Translations under genes and position numbers: made by a program
NCBI RefSeq assembly: GCF_000484635.1
Contig: NZ_AXVM01000001.1
Coordinates: 798,096-862,095, forward strand
DNA length: 64,000 bases
Reading direction: 5' to 3'
Origin: Comamonas badia DSM 17552
GTDB taxonomy: Bacteria > Pseudomonadota > Gammaproteobacteria > Burkholderiales > Burkholderiaceae_C
The notes under the pieces: model-generated
Seen by the model: only the letters and a program-made list of their open reading frames with translations
Database searches by the model: none
What the model was told of the DNA's origin: nothing
Part shown: positions 55,440-64,000 of the stretch, piece by piece
Layout of the letters: each line of letters begins with the position of its first letter
Position numbering within the stretch: position 1 is the stretch's first letter

Positions 55440-57152
55440 TCAGGCCGTCGGTTCGCAGCGCAGCTGCAGTCCCTCGACCATGGCCTCGCGGATTTTGAAT
55501 TTCTGGATTTTGCCCGTCACCGTCATCGGAAAGCCGCTGACGAACCGGATGTAGCGCGGCACCTTGTAGTGCGCGATCTGGCCCTTGCAAAAGGCGCGGA
55601 TGTCTTCTTCCGTGGGCTCGGTGCCCTGCTTGGCGATGATCCAGGCGCAGAGCTCCTCGCCGTATTTCCGGTCCGGCACGCCCACCACCTGCACGTCCTG
55701 CACCATGGGGTGTCGGTACAGAAATTCCTCGATCTCGCGCGGGTAAAGATTTTCACCGCCACGGATCACCATGTCCTTGATGCGGCCGACGATGTTCACA
55801 TAGCCCTCGCCATCCATCGTCGCCAGGTCGCCGGTGTGCATCCAGCCGTCGGCGTCGATCGCTTCGTCCGTCATCGCTGCATCGCCCCAGTAGCCCGCCA
55901 TGACGGAATAGCCCCTGGTGCAGAACTCGCCACGCTCGCCGATCGCCACGACGGCGCCGGTCTCGGGGTCGACGATCTTGATCTCCAGGTGCGGCTGCAC
56001 CTGGCCCACGGTGGAGACGCGCTTTTCCAGCGGCGTATCGGTGCTGCTCTGGCAGCTCACCGGGCTGGTTTCGGTCATGCCGTAGGCAATCGTCACCTCG
56101 GTCATGTTCATGTCGCGCTGCACGCGCTTCATCACCTCCACCGGGCAGGGGCTGTCGGCCATGATGCCGGTGCGCAGGCTGGAGAGGTCGAATTCGGCAA
56201 AGCGCGGGTGGTCCAGCTCGGCGATGAACATCGTCGGCACGCCGTGCAGGGCGGTGCATTTTTCGGCCTGCACGGTCTCCAGCACCGAAACCGGGTCGAA
56301 CGCATCGTTGGGGTAAACGATGGCCGCGCCATGCGTGAAACAGGCCAGATTGCCCAGCACCATGCCGAAGCAGTGGTACAGCGGCACGGGAATGCACAGC
56401 CGATCCGCGGGCGTGAGTTGCATGCAATCGCCGATGAACAGGCCGTTGTTCAGGATGTTGCGGTGCGTCAGCGTCGCGCCCTTGGGAAAGCCCGTGGTGC
56501 CACTGGTGAACTGGATGTTGATCGGATCGGTGGCCTTGAGCGTCGCGGCAATGGAGTCAATACGCGCCTCCTGCGGGTCGCCTTGGTCCATCAGGCTGGA
56601 AAAGCGCATCGCGCCGGGCTGTTCCTCGCCCTGCCCCGCCACATCGATCCAGACCACGGTGCGCAGCTCGGGCAGGCGCGCGGCGTGCAGTTCGCCCGGC
56701 GCGCAGCGGTTCATTTCGGGCGCCAGCTCGCGCAGCATGCCCAGGTAATCACTGGTCTTGAATTGCGCCATGGTCACCAGCGCCTTGCAGCCCACTTTGT
56801 TGAGCGCGTATTCCAGCTCCGCCGTGCGGTAGGCCGGGTTGATGTTGACCAGGATCAGGCCGACCTGCGCGGTGGCCAGCTGCATCAGCACCCACTCGGC
56901 GTTGTTGTGCGACCAGATGCCGATGCGATCGCCCGGCTGCAGGCCCAGGCCCAGCAAGGCGCTGGCAAGGCGCCGCTGCCGCGCATGCAGCTGCGCATAG
57001 GTGTAGCGCAGGCCCTGATGGCGGCTGATGAGCGCATCCCGCTCGGGCAGGCCCGCCGCCTTGTCGCGGAAGTAGTCGCCAATGGTCTGCTCGATGAGCG
57101 GCGTGGCTTCGCTGCCGCGGGCGTAGCTCTGGCTCAGAGGGGTCTGGGTCAT
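55440..57152 (-). CDS. AMP-dependent acyl-CoA synthetase
   Basis: A 570-residue adenylate-forming enzyme of the medium-chain acyl-CoA ligase group. The ATP loop is [18 protein letters not shown]; later motifs are YGMTETSP, the hinge [20 protein letters not shown] and the catalytic lysine [20 protein letters not shown] lies just ahead of the ATG at 57152. Relatives in liu/atu loci are thought to activate branched short-chain acids such as isovalerate. Divergent from the AraC gene. Confidence 0.9.
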   Translation of the reverse strand: MTQTPLSQSYARGSEATPLIEQTIGDYFRDKAAGLPERDALISRHQGLRYTYAQLHARQRRLASALLGLGLQPGDRIGIWSHNNAEWVLMQLATAQVGLILVNINPAYRTAELEYALNKVGCKALVTMAQFKTSDYLGMLRELAPEMNRCAPGELHAARLPELRTVVWIDVAGQGEEQPGAMRFSSLMDQGDPQEARIDSIAATLKATDPINIQFTSGTTGFPKGATLTHRNILNNGLFIGDCMQLTPADRLCIPVPLYHCFGMVLGNLACFTHGAAIVYPNDAFDPVSVLETVQAEKCTALHGVPTMFIAELDHPRFAEFDLSSLRTGIMADSPCPVEVMKRVQRDMNMTEVTIAYGMTETSPVSCQSSTDTPLEKRVSTVGQVQPHLEIKIVDPETGAVVAIGERGEFCTRGYSVMAGYWGDAAMTDEAIDADGWMHTGDLATMDGEGYVNIVGRIKDMVIRGGENLYPREIEEFLYRHPMVQDVQVVGVPDRKYGEELCAWIIAKQGTEPTEEDIRAFCKGQIAHYKVPRYIRFVSGFPMTVTGKIQKFKIREAMVEGLQLRCEPTA

Positions 57153-57266
57153 GGTTTGTCTCCTTGGAAAGCGTGATGCGCCGCAAGAATACGTTGCATG
57201 CCTGCGCAGATGGCGACAGCAAGGTTGCAATAATTGCCACGCCCGCGCACGACACCACAGACCCGC

Positions 57267-58343
57267 ATGTACACACCTACCCTGTTCTCGCTCTCCGCCG
57301 GACCGCGCCTGCCCCACCGGCGCGGTGGTGCAGCCGCGACACCCATGGCGTTCGTGCGCGCCGTCGTGCAGGTCTATGCGCAGCGTGGGATGGACCCTGG
57401 CGCGGCCTTGCAAGCGGCACAAATCACGCCAGGAGAGGTGGCCCACGAGGACGCCCGCATCACCGCCTGGCAGATGGAGGCACTGTGCGGCGCGGCCATG
57501 CACGAGCTCGATGACGAGGCGCTGGGCTGGTTCGAGCGGCGTCTGCCCTGGGGCAGCTACGGCATGCTGGCGCGCGCTTCCATCAGCGCGCCGCACCTGG
57601 GCCTGGCGCTGGCGCGCTGGTGCCGCCACCACCGGCTGCTGGCCGATGCGATCACGCTTTCATTGAGCGCGGACGGCGCCGGCGCAGCCATCGCCATCGC
57701 CGAGCACCGCCCCCTGGGCGCCGGCGGCAGCCTGCGCGAGTTTTGCCTGGTCTCGGTGCTGCGCAACATCCATGGCCTGGCCTGCTGGTTTGTCGATTCA
57801 CGCCTGCCGCTGCGGGCGGTGGAGTTTCCGTTTGAAGCGCCAGTGCACGCCAGCACGTATTCATTGCTTTTTCCAGGCCCAGTCGGCTTTGGTGCTGCGC
57901 AAGCAGCTATTCATTTTGATTCAAGTTATCTTGCACTGCCGTTGGCGCGCGATGAAGCCGCGCTGCGCCAGATGCTGCGGCGCGCCCTGCCGCTGACCGT
58001 GCTGCAGTACCGCCACGAGCGCCTTCTGAGTGCACGCGTACGCCAGTTGCTGGCCGACGACCCGGCCACGCTGCAGGGCGCGACCTTGCTGGCCGAGCGG
58101 CTGAATCTTTCACCGCGCACGCTGCACCGGCAGCTGCGGCAGGAAGGCAGCTCGCTGCAGCAGCTCAAGAACGAAGTGCGCCTGGGCCAGGCCAGGCAGC
58201 TGCTGCGCCACTCCGACCGCCCGATCAAGCTGGTGGCGCTGGCGGCGGGTTATGCCAACGAAAAGAGCTTCATCCGCGCGTTCCGCGGCTGGACAGGGAT
58301 GGCTCCCGCGCAGTGGCGCGCGCAGTCACGCGGCGGCGTGTGA
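57267..58343 (+). CDS. AraC-family transcriptional regulator
   Basis: A 358-residue regulator. An N-terminal sensor domain of the arabinose-binding-2 type spans about residues 25-215 ([20 protein letters not shown]). The C-terminal AraC DNA-binding domain reads [20 protein letters not shown], then [17 protein letters not shown]. It is divergent from the acyl-CoA synthetase gene over 114 bases and probably controls it. Around residues 205-219 the coding sequence becomes AT-richer and resembles repeat family A. Its 3' end overlaps the ychJ-like gene by 18 bases. Confidence 0.9.
   Translation: MYTPTLFSLSAGPRLPHRRGGAAATPMAFVRAVVQVYAQRGMDPGAALQAAQITPGEVAHEDARITAWQMEALCGAAMHELDDEALGWFERRLPWGSYGMLARASISAPHLGLALARWCRHHRLLADAITLSLSADGAGAAIAIAEHRPLGAGGSLREFCLVSVLRNIHGLACWFVDSRLPLRAVEFPFEAPVHASTYSLLFPGPVGFGAAQAAIHFDSSYLALPLARDEAALRQMLRRALPLTVLQYRHERLLSARVRQLLADDPATLQGATLLAERLNLSPRTLHRQLRQEGSSLQQLKNEVRLGQARQLLRHSDRPIKLVALAAGYANEKSFIRAFRGWTGMAPAQWRAQSRGGV
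57880..57924 (+). repeat. Degenerate repeat family A copy inside the AraC gene
   Basis: CCAGGCCCAGTCGGCTTTGG, then TGCTGCGCAAGCAGCTATTCATTTTGA. The AGGCC start, GCGCAAGCAGCTATT end and the fall in GC content match family A. It is translated in frame between the sensor and DNA-binding domains. Confidence 0.45.
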
Positions 58344-58751
58344 CGGCGCTGGAGCGTGCACGCCATCGACGTAGTACCAGCGCCCTTCCTCGCGCACAAA
58401 GCGGCTCAGCTCCCGCAGGCGCTCGGCCTTGCCGCCGGCGGCGCGAAAGCGGGCGACAAATTCCACTTCGGCGCTGGCATCGCCCGTCATGCGATGGCCG
58501 CGCACCTGCAAACCCAGCCATTGGCCGCCGGCCTCGAAGCGCACGCGCGACGGGCGCCTGTCCGCATGCCAGGTGGCCAGCAGATAGCGCTCATCCTTGC
58601 GCACGAAGGCGGTGTAGCGCGAGCGCATGAGGCTCTCGGCATCGGGTGCCGGGCAGTCCTCCCCATGGTCGATGTAGCGCCCGCAGCAGTCGGCATAGAC
58701 AAAAGGCTTGCCGCGCACATCCATGCGCCCGCAGGGACAAGACGGGCTCAC
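58326..58751 (-). CDS. YchJ-family protein (SEC-C type metal-binding motif)
   Basis: A 141-residue YchJ homologue. The N-terminal cysteine cluster SPSCPCG and YADCCGRYI is the SEC-C-like zinc motif, followed by AESLMRSRYTAFVRKDERYL and the central VEFVARFR region. The start is a GTG at 58751: it overlaps the acyl-CoA dehydrogenase stop as GTGA, and only this start includes the first Cys-Pro-Cys. Function unknown. It is translationally coupled to the upstream dehydrogenase. Confidence 0.85.
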   Translation of the reverse strand: MSPSCPCGRMDVRGKPFVYADCCGRYIDHGEDCPAPDAESLMRSRYTAFVRKDERYLLATWHADRRPSRVRFEAGGQWLGLQVRGHRMTGDASAEVEFVARFRAAGGKAERLRELSRFVREEGRWYYVDGVHAPAPSHAAA

Positions 58752-59878
58752 GCCAGCGCCCGCTGGATCAGGATCTTCTGCACATCGCTCGTGCCCTCGT
58801 AGATCTGGCACACGCGCACGTCGCGGTAGATGCGCTCCAGCGGAAAATCGCTCACATAGCCGTAGCCACCCAGCGTCTGGATGGCGGCGCTGCACACGCG
58901 CTCGGCCATTTCGCTGGCGAACAGCTTGGCCATGGCGGCCTCCTTCAGGCAGGGCCTGCCCGCATCGCGCAGGCTGGCCGCATGCCAGATGAGCTGGCGT
59001 GCCGCTTCCAATTGCGTAGCGCAATCCGCAAGCCTGAAGCCCACGGCCTGGTGATTGAAGATGGGCGTCCCAAAACTCTCGCGCTCCTTGGCATAGTGCA
59101 CCGCGCAGTCCAGCGCCGCACGCGCCATGCCCACGCTCTGCGCCGCAATGCCGATGCGCCCGCCTTCGAGCGCCGAGAGCGCGATCTTGTAGCCCTCGCC
59201 CTCCGCGCCGATCAGGTTTTCCGCCGGCACACGGCAGTTCTCGAACTGGATCTGCGCCGTGTCGCTGCTGTGCTGGCCCAGCTTGTCCTCCAGCCGCGCC
59301 ACCGCATAACCCGGCGCATCGGTCGGCACGATGAAGGCGCTCATGCCGCGCTTGCCGGCGGCCTTGTCGGTCACGGCGATGACGATCGCCACCTGACCGT
59401 TCTTGCCGCTGGTGATGAACTGCTTGACGCCGTTGACCACGTAGCCATCGCCGTCCCTGATGGCCGTGGTACGCAGCGCCGAAGCATCCGAGCCCACATG
59501 CGGCTCGGTCAGGCAGAACGCGCCCAGCATTTCCCCGCGCGCCAGCGGTGCAAGCCATTGGCGCTGCTGCGCCGGATTGCCATAGCGCATCAGGATGGCA
59601 TTGACAGGGCAATTGGTGACGGAAATCGCCGTGCTGGTGCCGCCATCGCCCGCCGCGATTTCTTCCAGCACCAGCGCCAGCGTCAGGTAGTCCAGCCCGG
59701 CGCCGCCCAGCGCCTCCGGCACGCAGATGCCATAGGCGCCCAGCTGCGCCAGACCCCGATGCACCTCGCGCGGGAAATGGTGTTCCTTGTCCCAGCGCGC
59801 GGCGTGGGGCGCAATCTGCTCGCGCACGAAGTCGCGCACCGCATCGCGGATCATTTCCTGGTCGGAATTCAACAGCAT
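58748..59878 (-). CDS. Short/branched-chain acyl-CoA dehydrogenase
   Basis: A 376-residue acyl-CoA dehydrogenase. FAD-site signatures are [19 protein letters not shown] and [20 protein letters not shown]; the base glutamate of short-chain members is in [12 protein letters not shown]. It oxidises an acyl-CoA to the enoyl-CoA, passing electrons to ETF. It differs from the isovaleryl-CoA dehydrogenase nearby and could serve the isoleucine/valine branches (inference). Its stop overlaps the ychJ-like GTG. Confidence 0.9.
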   Translation of the reverse strand: MLLNSDQEMIRDAVRDFVREQIAPHAARWDKEHHFPREVHRGLAQLGAYGICVPEALGGAGLDYLTLALVLEEIAAGDGGTSTAISVTNCPVNAILMRYGNPAQQRQWLAPLARGEMLGAFCLTEPHVGSDASALRTTAIRDGDGYVVNGVKQFITSGKNGQVAIVIAVTDKAAGKRGMSAFIVPTDAPGYAVARLEDKLGQHSSDTAQIQFENCRVPAENLIGAEGEGYKIALSALEGGRIGIAAQSVGMARAALDCAVHYAKERESFGTPIFNHQAVGFRLADCATQLEAARQLIWHAASLRDAGRPCLKEAAMAKLFASEMAERVCSAAIQTLGGYGYVSDFPLERIYRDVRVCQIYEGTSDVQKILIQRALA

Positions 59879-59887
59879 GGTCTACTC

Positions 59888-59944
59888 AGCAAAAAAGGCC
59901 TTCAGCGCTTACCCATCAAGCGCCGTCAGCTCCATTTTTAAAAG
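59888..59944 (+). repeat. Palindromic repeat family A, copy A7 (intergenic)
   Basis: AAAAAAGGCCTTCAGCGCTT, then ACCCATCAAGCGCCGTCAGCTCCATTTTTAAA. The stem AGCGCTT/AAGCGC is intact. It fills the 70-base gap between the thiolase and acyl-CoA dehydrogenase genes. Confidence 0.85.
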
Positions 59945-59948
59945 CACA

Positions 59949-61130
59949 TCAAAGCAATTCGATGGCCACCGCCGTCGCCTCGCCGCCACCGATGCACAGC
60001 GTCGCCAGGCCCTTCTTGAGGCCGCGCGCCTTGAGCGCATACATCAAGGTCACCATGATGCGTGCGCCGCTGGCGCCGATAGGGTGACCGAGCGCGCAGG
60101 CGCCGCCGTTGACGTTGACTTTCTCGTGCGGCACCTTCAAATCGTGCATCAGCGCCATCGGCACCACGGCAAAGGCCTCGTTGACTTCCCACAGATCCAC
60201 GTCGCCCACGCTCCAGCCGGCCTTTTTCAGCGCCTTTTCCGTTGCCCCGATGGGCGCGGTGGTGAACCAGTTCGGCTCCTGCGCGTGCGTGGCATGCGCG
60301 ACGATCTTCGCCAGGGGCTTGCAGCCGAGTTCCTTCGCCGTCGAAGCGCGCATCATCACCAGCGCCGCCGCGCCGTCGTTGATGCTGGAGCTCGACGCCG
60401 CGGTGATCGTGCCGTCCTTCTTGAACGCCGGGCGCAGCGTGGCAATCTTGTCCAGCCTGGCCTTGGCCGGGCCTTCGTCGATCGCCACGGTCACCTCGCC
60501 CTTGCGCGTGGAAAAGGTCACCGGCGCGATTTCCTCCTTGAAACCGCCGGTTTGCGCAGCCTGCTGCGCGCGCCTGACGCTTTCAATCGCAAATGCATCC
60601 TGCTGCTCGCGCGTGAAATGGTATTTGGCGGCGCAGTCTTCGCCAAACGTGCCCATGGCGCGGCCCGGCTCGTAGGCATCCTCCAGACCATCGAGCATCA
60701 TGTGGTCATACACCTTGTCGTGCCCCATGCGATAGCCGCCGCGGCCCTTTTGCAGCAAGTAGGGCGCGCCGGTCATGCTTTCCATGCCGCCCGCCACCAT
60801 CACGTCACGACTGCCGGCCACCAGCTGGTCGTGCGCGAGGATGGCGCACTCCATGCCCGAGCCGCACATCTTGGACAGCGTCACCGCCCCCGTGCTGCGC
60901 GGCAGCCCGGCCTTGTGCGCCGCCTGGCGCGCCGGTGCCTGGCCCTGGCCGGCCATGAGGCAGTTGCCGAACAGCACCTCATCCACCTTGTCCGGCGCCA
61001 TGCCGGCCTGCTGCACGGCCGCCTTGATGGCGGCTCCGCCGAGGTCGTGCGCAGCCAGGCTGGCGAAGTCGCCCATGAACGCGCCCATGGGGGTACGCGC
61101 GGCGCCGACGATGACGATGGGATCCTGCAT
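59949..61130 (-). CDS. Acetyl-CoA C-acetyltransferase (thiolase)
   Basis: A 393-residue thiolase. The acyl-binding cysteine is C89 in LSKMCGSGME; the second signature NGGACALGHPIGASGAR holds the histidine, and the third is GLATLCIGGGEA with the base cysteine. It interconverts acetoacetyl-CoA and acetyl-CoA, completing leucine breakdown after the HMG-CoA lyase. CAGGAGA precedes the ATG. It might also serve 3-oxoadipyl-CoA, but its sequence pattern is closer to the acetoacetyl-CoA type. Confidence 0.92.
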   Translation of the reverse strand: MQDPIVIVGAARTPMGAFMGDFASLAAHDLGGAAIKAAVQQAGMAPDKVDEVLFGNCLMAGQGQAPARQAAHKAGLPRSTGAVTLSKMCGSGMECAILAHDQLVAGSRDVMVAGGMESMTGAPYLLQKGRGGYRMGHDKVYDHMMLDGLEDAYEPGRAMGTFGEDCAAKYHFTREQQDAFAIESVRRAQQAAQTGGFKEEIAPVTFSTRKGEVTVAIDEGPAKARLDKIATLRPAFKKDGTITAASSSSINDGAAALVMMRASTAKELGCKPLAKIVAHATHAQEPNWFTTAPIGATEKALKKAGWSVGDVDLWEVNEAFAVVPMALMHDLKVPHEKVNVNGGACALGHPIGASGARIMVTLMYALKARGLKKGLATLCIGGGEATAVAIELL

Positions 61131-61201
61131 TTCAATCTCCTGGAAAAACGAAAATCAACCGGATTGGTGGCCTGGCGCCCACGCCACGTGGGCTCCGCGT
61201 T

Positions 61202-61864
61202 TCAGCCGCGCTGGCGCGAACCCACGAGCGCGATCGCCTCGCGGTAGGCATCTTCAAGGCCGTTCACGCTGGGCACCGTCATCTTCAGGTCGGTGATCAA
61301 ACCATCCTTCAGGCCGTAGCACCAGGCATGCAGCTCCAGTTTCTGGCCGCGTGCCCAGGCATCCTGAATCACGGTGGAATGCGCCATGTTCACCACCTGC
61401 TCGATCGCATTGAGCTCGCACAGCACGTCGTGGCGCCACTGCACCGGGGTCTTGTCCAGCAGGGCCAGGTGCTTGTCGCGCACATCCTGCACATGGCGGA
61501 TCCAGTTGTCGGCCAGGCCGATGCGCAGGTTCTGCAGCGCCGCGAGCACGCCGCCGCAGCCGTAATGCCCGACGATCATCAGGTGCGCGACCTTGAGCTG
61601 ATCGACCGCGTACTGCACCACCGACAGGCAGTTGAGGTCGGTCGGCACCACGACATTGGAGATGTTGCGGTGCACGAAGACTTCGCCCGGCTCCAGGCCC
61701 GAAATCTGATTCGCTGGAACCCGGCTGTCCGAGCAGCCTATCCACATGTAGCGCGGCTTCTGTTGCGCCTTGAGGTTGGTGAAAAAACCCGGGCGCTCCT
61801 TCTCCATCTGCGCGGCCCATGCGCGATTGTTCTCGAACAGGGTGGCAATATTCGTTGTAGGCAT
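61202..61864 (-). CDS. can: Beta-class carbonic anhydrase
   Basis: A 220-residue enzyme. The zinc ligands are C44 and D46 in CSDSRVP, H100 and C103 in GHYGCGG. It interconverts CO2 and bicarbonate. Placement between isovaleryl-CoA dehydrogenase and thiolase suggests it supplies bicarbonate to the biotin-dependent carboxylase of this pathway (inference). GGAGAGG lies ahead of the ATG at 61864. Confidence 0.94.
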   Translation of the reverse strand: MPTTNIATLFENNRAWAAQMEKERPGFFTNLKAQQKPRYMWIGCSDSRVPANQISGLEPGEVFVHRNISNVVVPTDLNCLSVVQYAVDQLKVAHLMIVGHYGCGGVLAALQNLRIGLADNWIRHVQDVRDKHLALLDKTPVQWRHDVLCELNAIEQVVNMAHSTVIQDAWARGQKLELHAWCYGLKDGLITDLKMTVPSVNGLEDAYREAIALVGSRQRG

Positions 61865-61900
61865 CCAGCCTCTCCTATGGATAACGGGCAGAACTGCTGC

Positions 61901-63091
61901 TCAACAGGTTTCCGCGAACAACTCGCGGCCAATCAGCATGCGGCGGATTTCGCTCGTGCCCGCACCGATCTCGTACAGCTTGGCGTCGCGCCACAGGCGG
62001 CCGAGCGGAAATTCATTGATGTAGCCATTGCCGCCGTGAATCTGTATGCCCTCGCCCGCCATCCAGGTCGCCTTCTCGGCGCACCAGAGAATCACGCTCG
62101 CGCAGTCCTTGCGCACCTGGCGCACATGGTCCTTGCCCAGCATGTCCAGGTTCTTGGCGACGGTGTAGGCAAACGAGCGTGCCGCTTGCAGCACGGTGTA
62201 CATGTCGGCCACCTTGCCCTGGATGAGCTGGAACTCACCTATGCTCTGGCCAAACTGCTTGCGGTCGTGGATATAGGGCACGACGTTGTCCATCACCGCC
62301 TGCATGATGCCAAGCGGCCCGCCGGTCAGCACCGCGCGTTCGTAATCCAGGCCGCTCATCAGCACCCTGGCGCCGTTGTTCACGCCGCCGAGCACGTTCT
62401 CGGCCGGCACCTCCACATCCTGGAACACCAGTTCGCCCGTGTGGCTGCCGCGCATGCCGAGCTTGTCGAGCTTCTGCGCGATGGAAAAGCCCTTCATGCC
62501 CTTCTCGATCAGGAAAGCCGTCACGCCACGCGCGCCCAGCTCGGGCTCTGTCTTGGCATAGACCACGAGTGTGTCGGCATCCGGCCCATTGGTGATCCAC
62601 ATCTTGGCGCCGTTGAGCAGGTAATAGCCGCCTTTGTCCTCCGCGCGCAGCTTCATGCTGATCACGTCCGAACCCGCGCCTGGCTCGCTCATCGCCAGCG
62701 CGCCGACATGCTCGCCGCTGATCAGCCTGGGCAGGTATTTGGCCTTCTGCGCAGCATTGCCATTGCGGTTGATCTGGTTCACGCAGAGATTGCTGTGCGC
62801 TCCGTAGGAAAGGCCCACTGACGCACTGGCACGCGAAATTTCTTCCATGGCAATCATGTGCGCGAGGTAACCCAGATTGGCGCCGCCATACTCCTCGGAC
62901 ACCGTTACTCCCAGGACACCCAGATCGCCCAGCTTGCGCCAGACATCCATCGGAAACTGGTCCGTATGATCGATCTCTGCGGCGCGCGGCGCGATTTCTG
63001 CCTGAGCGAAATCGCGCACGGCGTCGCGCAGCGCATCAATATCCTCACCAAGCTGGAAATTCAAACCGGGCAGCGAATGCAGAACGCTCAT
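61901..63091 (-). CDS. liuA: Isovaleryl-CoA dehydrogenase
   Basis: A 396-residue acyl-CoA dehydrogenase matching isovaleryl-CoA dehydrogenases. Typical stretches are [40 protein letters not shown] and [20 protein letters not shown]. The glutamate base is expected in the [10 protein letters not shown] region, as in isovaleryl enzymes. It makes 3-methylcrotonyl-CoA, the carboxylase substrate. AGGAGA precedes the ATG. A LiuR operator lies 42 bases upstream. Confidence 0.94.
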   Translation of the reverse strand: MSVLHSLPGLNFQLGEDIDALRDAVRDFAQAEIAPRAAEIDHTDQFPMDVWRKLGDLGVLGVTVSEEYGGANLGYLAHMIAMEEISRASASVGLSYGAHSNLCVNQINRNGNAAQKAKYLPRLISGEHVGALAMSEPGAGSDVISMKLRAEDKGGYYLLNGAKMWITNGPDADTLVVYAKTEPELGARGVTAFLIEKGMKGFSIAQKLDKLGMRGSHTGELVFQDVEVPAENVLGGVNNGARVLMSGLDYERAVLTGGPLGIMQAVMDNVVPYIHDRKQFGQSIGEFQLIQGKVADMYTVLQAARSFAYTVAKNLDMLGKDHVRQVRKDCASVILWCAEKATWMAGEGIQIHGGNGYINEFPLGRLWRDAKLYEIGAGTSEIRRMLIGRELFAETC

Positions 63092-63132
63092 GAAAGTCTC
63101 CTGAAGTGGGGCGAGGCCCTCTGGATTGTTTG

Positions 63133-63148
63133 ACGTTTACGTAAACGT
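63133..63148. promoter_or_regulatory. LiuR operator palindrome upstream of liuA
   Basis: ACGTTTAC-GTAAACGT is a perfect 16-base palindrome between the liuR stop and liuA, touching the liuR stop codon. MerR-type LiuR proteins are known to use ACGT-containing palindromes in front of leucine-degradation genes. No second copy was seen ahead of liuB, the synthetase or the thiolase. Confidence 0.78.
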
Positions 63149-63558
63149 TAATTGTCCCTGATTTCTTTACGCTTATCAAGCTGCGCAAGCAGACCCCTGG
63201 CCTCGTGCTCATGTGCACGTATCTCGTCGAGATTGGCCTGCAGATCCCTCTTCTGCGCTTCCAACTGCTCACGGTGCTGATGCAAGACCTCCAGAAATCT
63301 GGTCAACTGTGCCCCGGTATCGCGCGGACTGTCATAGAGGTCGATGATTTCCTTGGCCTGCATCAGCGAAAGGCCCAGGCGCTTGGCCCGCAAGGTCAAT
63401 TTCAGCCGCGTGCGATCACGCCCGCTGTAGACACGCAAGCGCCCTCCCGTGCCAGCGCGCTCCGGCCGCAGCAAACCCATGTCCTCGTAGAAGCGGATGG
63501 CGCGCGTCGTAAGGTCAAACTCGCGTGCCAGATCGCTGATGGTGAAAGTGGTGCTCAT
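63148..63558 (-). CDS. liuR: MerR-family regulator LiuR
   Basis: A 136-residue MerR-type regulator. The N-terminal winged helix FTISDLAREFDLTTRAIRFY, then MGLLRPERAGTGGRLRVYSG, is followed by a long coiled coil (about residues 85-125). It lacks metal-binding cysteines at the C-terminus, as LiuR proteins do. LiuR represses or tunes branched-chain amino acid catabolic genes. The start at 63558 (MSTTFTISD) is preferred to one 11 codons upstream. It lies directly upstream of liuA, in the same direction. Confidence 0.9.
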   Translation of the reverse strand: MSTTFTISDLAREFDLTTRAIRFYEDMGLLRPERAGTGGRLRVYSGRDRTRLKLTLRAKRLGLSLMQAKEIIDLYDSPRDTGAQLTRFLEVLHQHREQLEAQKRDLQANLDEIRAHEHEARGLLAQLDKRKEIRDN

Positions 63559-63661
63559 GGGAATCGTAAGTGGCGCGCGCACCGTCGCCACTTCAGCTGT
63601 CCGGCGCTGCTGCGCGGTACTTGCATGTCAGGGAGCGATACGACCATCGGATTGTGCCCCC

Positions 63662-63700
63662 AAAAACCAAACCCCCTGCTCTTGCTGGAGGCAGGGGGTT
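63662..63700 (-). terminator. Intrinsic terminator of the rRNA operon
   Basis: AACCCCCTGC (63670-63679) and GCAGGGGGTT (63691-63700) pair perfectly over 10 bases around an 11-base loop. On the minus strand a T-rich tail (TTGGTTTTTG) follows. It lies 16 bases past the 5S 3' end. Confidence 0.88.
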
Positions 63701-63716
63701 GTGGTGTGGTGATGGT

Positions 63717-63830
63717 GCCTGACGATGACCTACTTTCACACGGGGACCCGCACTATCATTGGCGCGAAGCTGTTTCACGGTCCTGTTCGGGAAGGGAAGG
63801 GGTGGTGCCAGCTTGCTATTGTCATCAGGC
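63717..63830 (-). rRNA. rrf: 5S ribosomal RNA
   Basis: On the minus strand the sequence begins GCCTGATGACAATAGCAAGC and ends GGTCATCGTCAGGC, with CCCGAACAGGACCGTGAAAC and CCCGTGTGAAAGTAGG between them. These are the conserved elements of a betaproteobacterial 5S rRNA; the terminal GCCTGA(C/T)GA strands pair as helix I. Length about 114 bases. Exact ends are estimated. Confidence 0.95.
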
Positions 63831-63958
63831 GTAAAGGGGGGTCTGTGCTGTTTGGTGGCGCAGACCGTTCATAGAGTCGAATGGAATTTGATTGTGTCCT
63901 TGGCATGGTCTTGAGGCGTTGTGCTGCAGCTGGTGCAGCACGGTTGGCGTCAAGGTTA
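63831..63958 (-). other. 23S-5S internal transcribed spacer
   Basis: About 128 bases between the 23S and 5S genes. It contains a small hairpin (GTGCTGCA-GCTGG-TGCAGCAC) but no tRNA. Nothing else is recognisable. Confidence 0.7.
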
Positions 63959-64000
63959 TAGGGTCAAGCCGCACGGGCAATTAGTACTGGTTAGCTCAGG
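63959..64000 (-). rRNA. rrl: 23S ribosomal RNA, 3' end only
   Basis: On the minus strand the last bases of the window read CTGAGCTAACCAGTACTAAT, then TGCCCGTGCGGCTTGACCC, the conserved 3' end of 23S rRNA. The rest lies beyond the right edge. Confidence 0.93.

Noticed and set aside
59949..61130. Assigning the thiolase to the box pathway as 3-oxoadipyl-CoA thiolase
   Set aside because: It lies in the leucine-catabolic region 35 kb from the box operon and its signatures fit an acetoacetyl-CoA thiolase; the box thiolase is probably elsewhere.
63559..63661. A tRNA gene near the rRNA operon end
   Set aside because: No cloverleaf with a GGTTCGA-type T arm could be found between liuR and the rRNA terminator or in the 23S-5S spacer.

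Overview
The window reads as chromosomal DNA of a high-GC betaproteobacterium, most likely order Burkholderiales, family Comamonadaceae. The support is gene content: a complete aerobic benzoyl-CoA (box) pathway with a BoxR-type regulator, a liu (leucine/isovalerate) locus under a MerR-type LiuR, and a betaproteobacterial-type 5S/23S rRNA end. A dispersed AGCGCTT...AAGCGCT palindrome of a kind I associate with Acidovorax/Comamonas genomes also fits. No species can be named from the sequence alone.

Layout. 1-4010 (minus): ubiH-like hydroxylase, dsbC, M61 peptidase and the start of an enoyl-CoA hydratase. 4062-6963 (plus): MOSC protein, a 5'-truncated HDOD fragment, ychF. 7060-7807: an IS5-like remnant and alkB. 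7875-16934 (minus): livFGMHK-type ABC importer, alpha/beta hydrolase, benzoate-CoA ligase, boxD and a DUF4863 protein. 17060-25423 (plus): boxR, boxC, boxB, boxA, enoyl-CoA hydratase, 3-hydroxyacyl-CoA dehydrogenase and a MaoC-like protein. Together these two arms take benzoate from import through CoA activation, epoxidation, ring cleavage and aldehyde oxidation to 3-oxoadipyl-CoA. 25477-28223 (minus): a secreted TPR protein and a von Willebrand A protein with a VPLPA-CTERM tail. 28422-32926 (plus): an amino-acid-type ABC importer without an ATPase gene, a hydrolase-OsmC fusion, DUF488 and an AhpD-like protein.

33046-44062 is an accessory, stress/defence-flavoured block: a ParDE-type toxin-antitoxin, a cysteine-cluster protein, a 2067-residue tandem UvrA, a BrnTA toxin-antitoxin and an MmeI-type restriction-modification enzyme. 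Two of these genes are heavily invaded, in frame, by palindromic repeats. At least three repeat families (called A, B and C here) are present and are nested inside each other.

44063-46583 (minus): chromene-carboxylate-isomerase-like protein, YbaK, ankyrin protein, LysE exporter. 46591-63558 is the leucine/isovalerate catabolic region: HMG-CoA lyase, carboxylase alpha subunit, DUF4126, methylglutaconyl-CoA hydratase, an inserted VapBC pair, carboxylase beta subunit, Na+/H+ antiporter, acyl-CoA synthetase, AraC regulator, YchJ, acyl-CoA dehydrogenase, thiolase, carbonic anhydrase, isovaleryl-CoA dehydrogenase and LiuR with a perfect palindromic operator. The window ends in the 3' end of an rRNA operon on the minus strand (23S end, 5S, terminator).

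No gene-free stretch is longer than about 290 bases (43774-44062, filled by repeats). I saw no tRNA gene, no CRISPR array and no intact insertion sequence.
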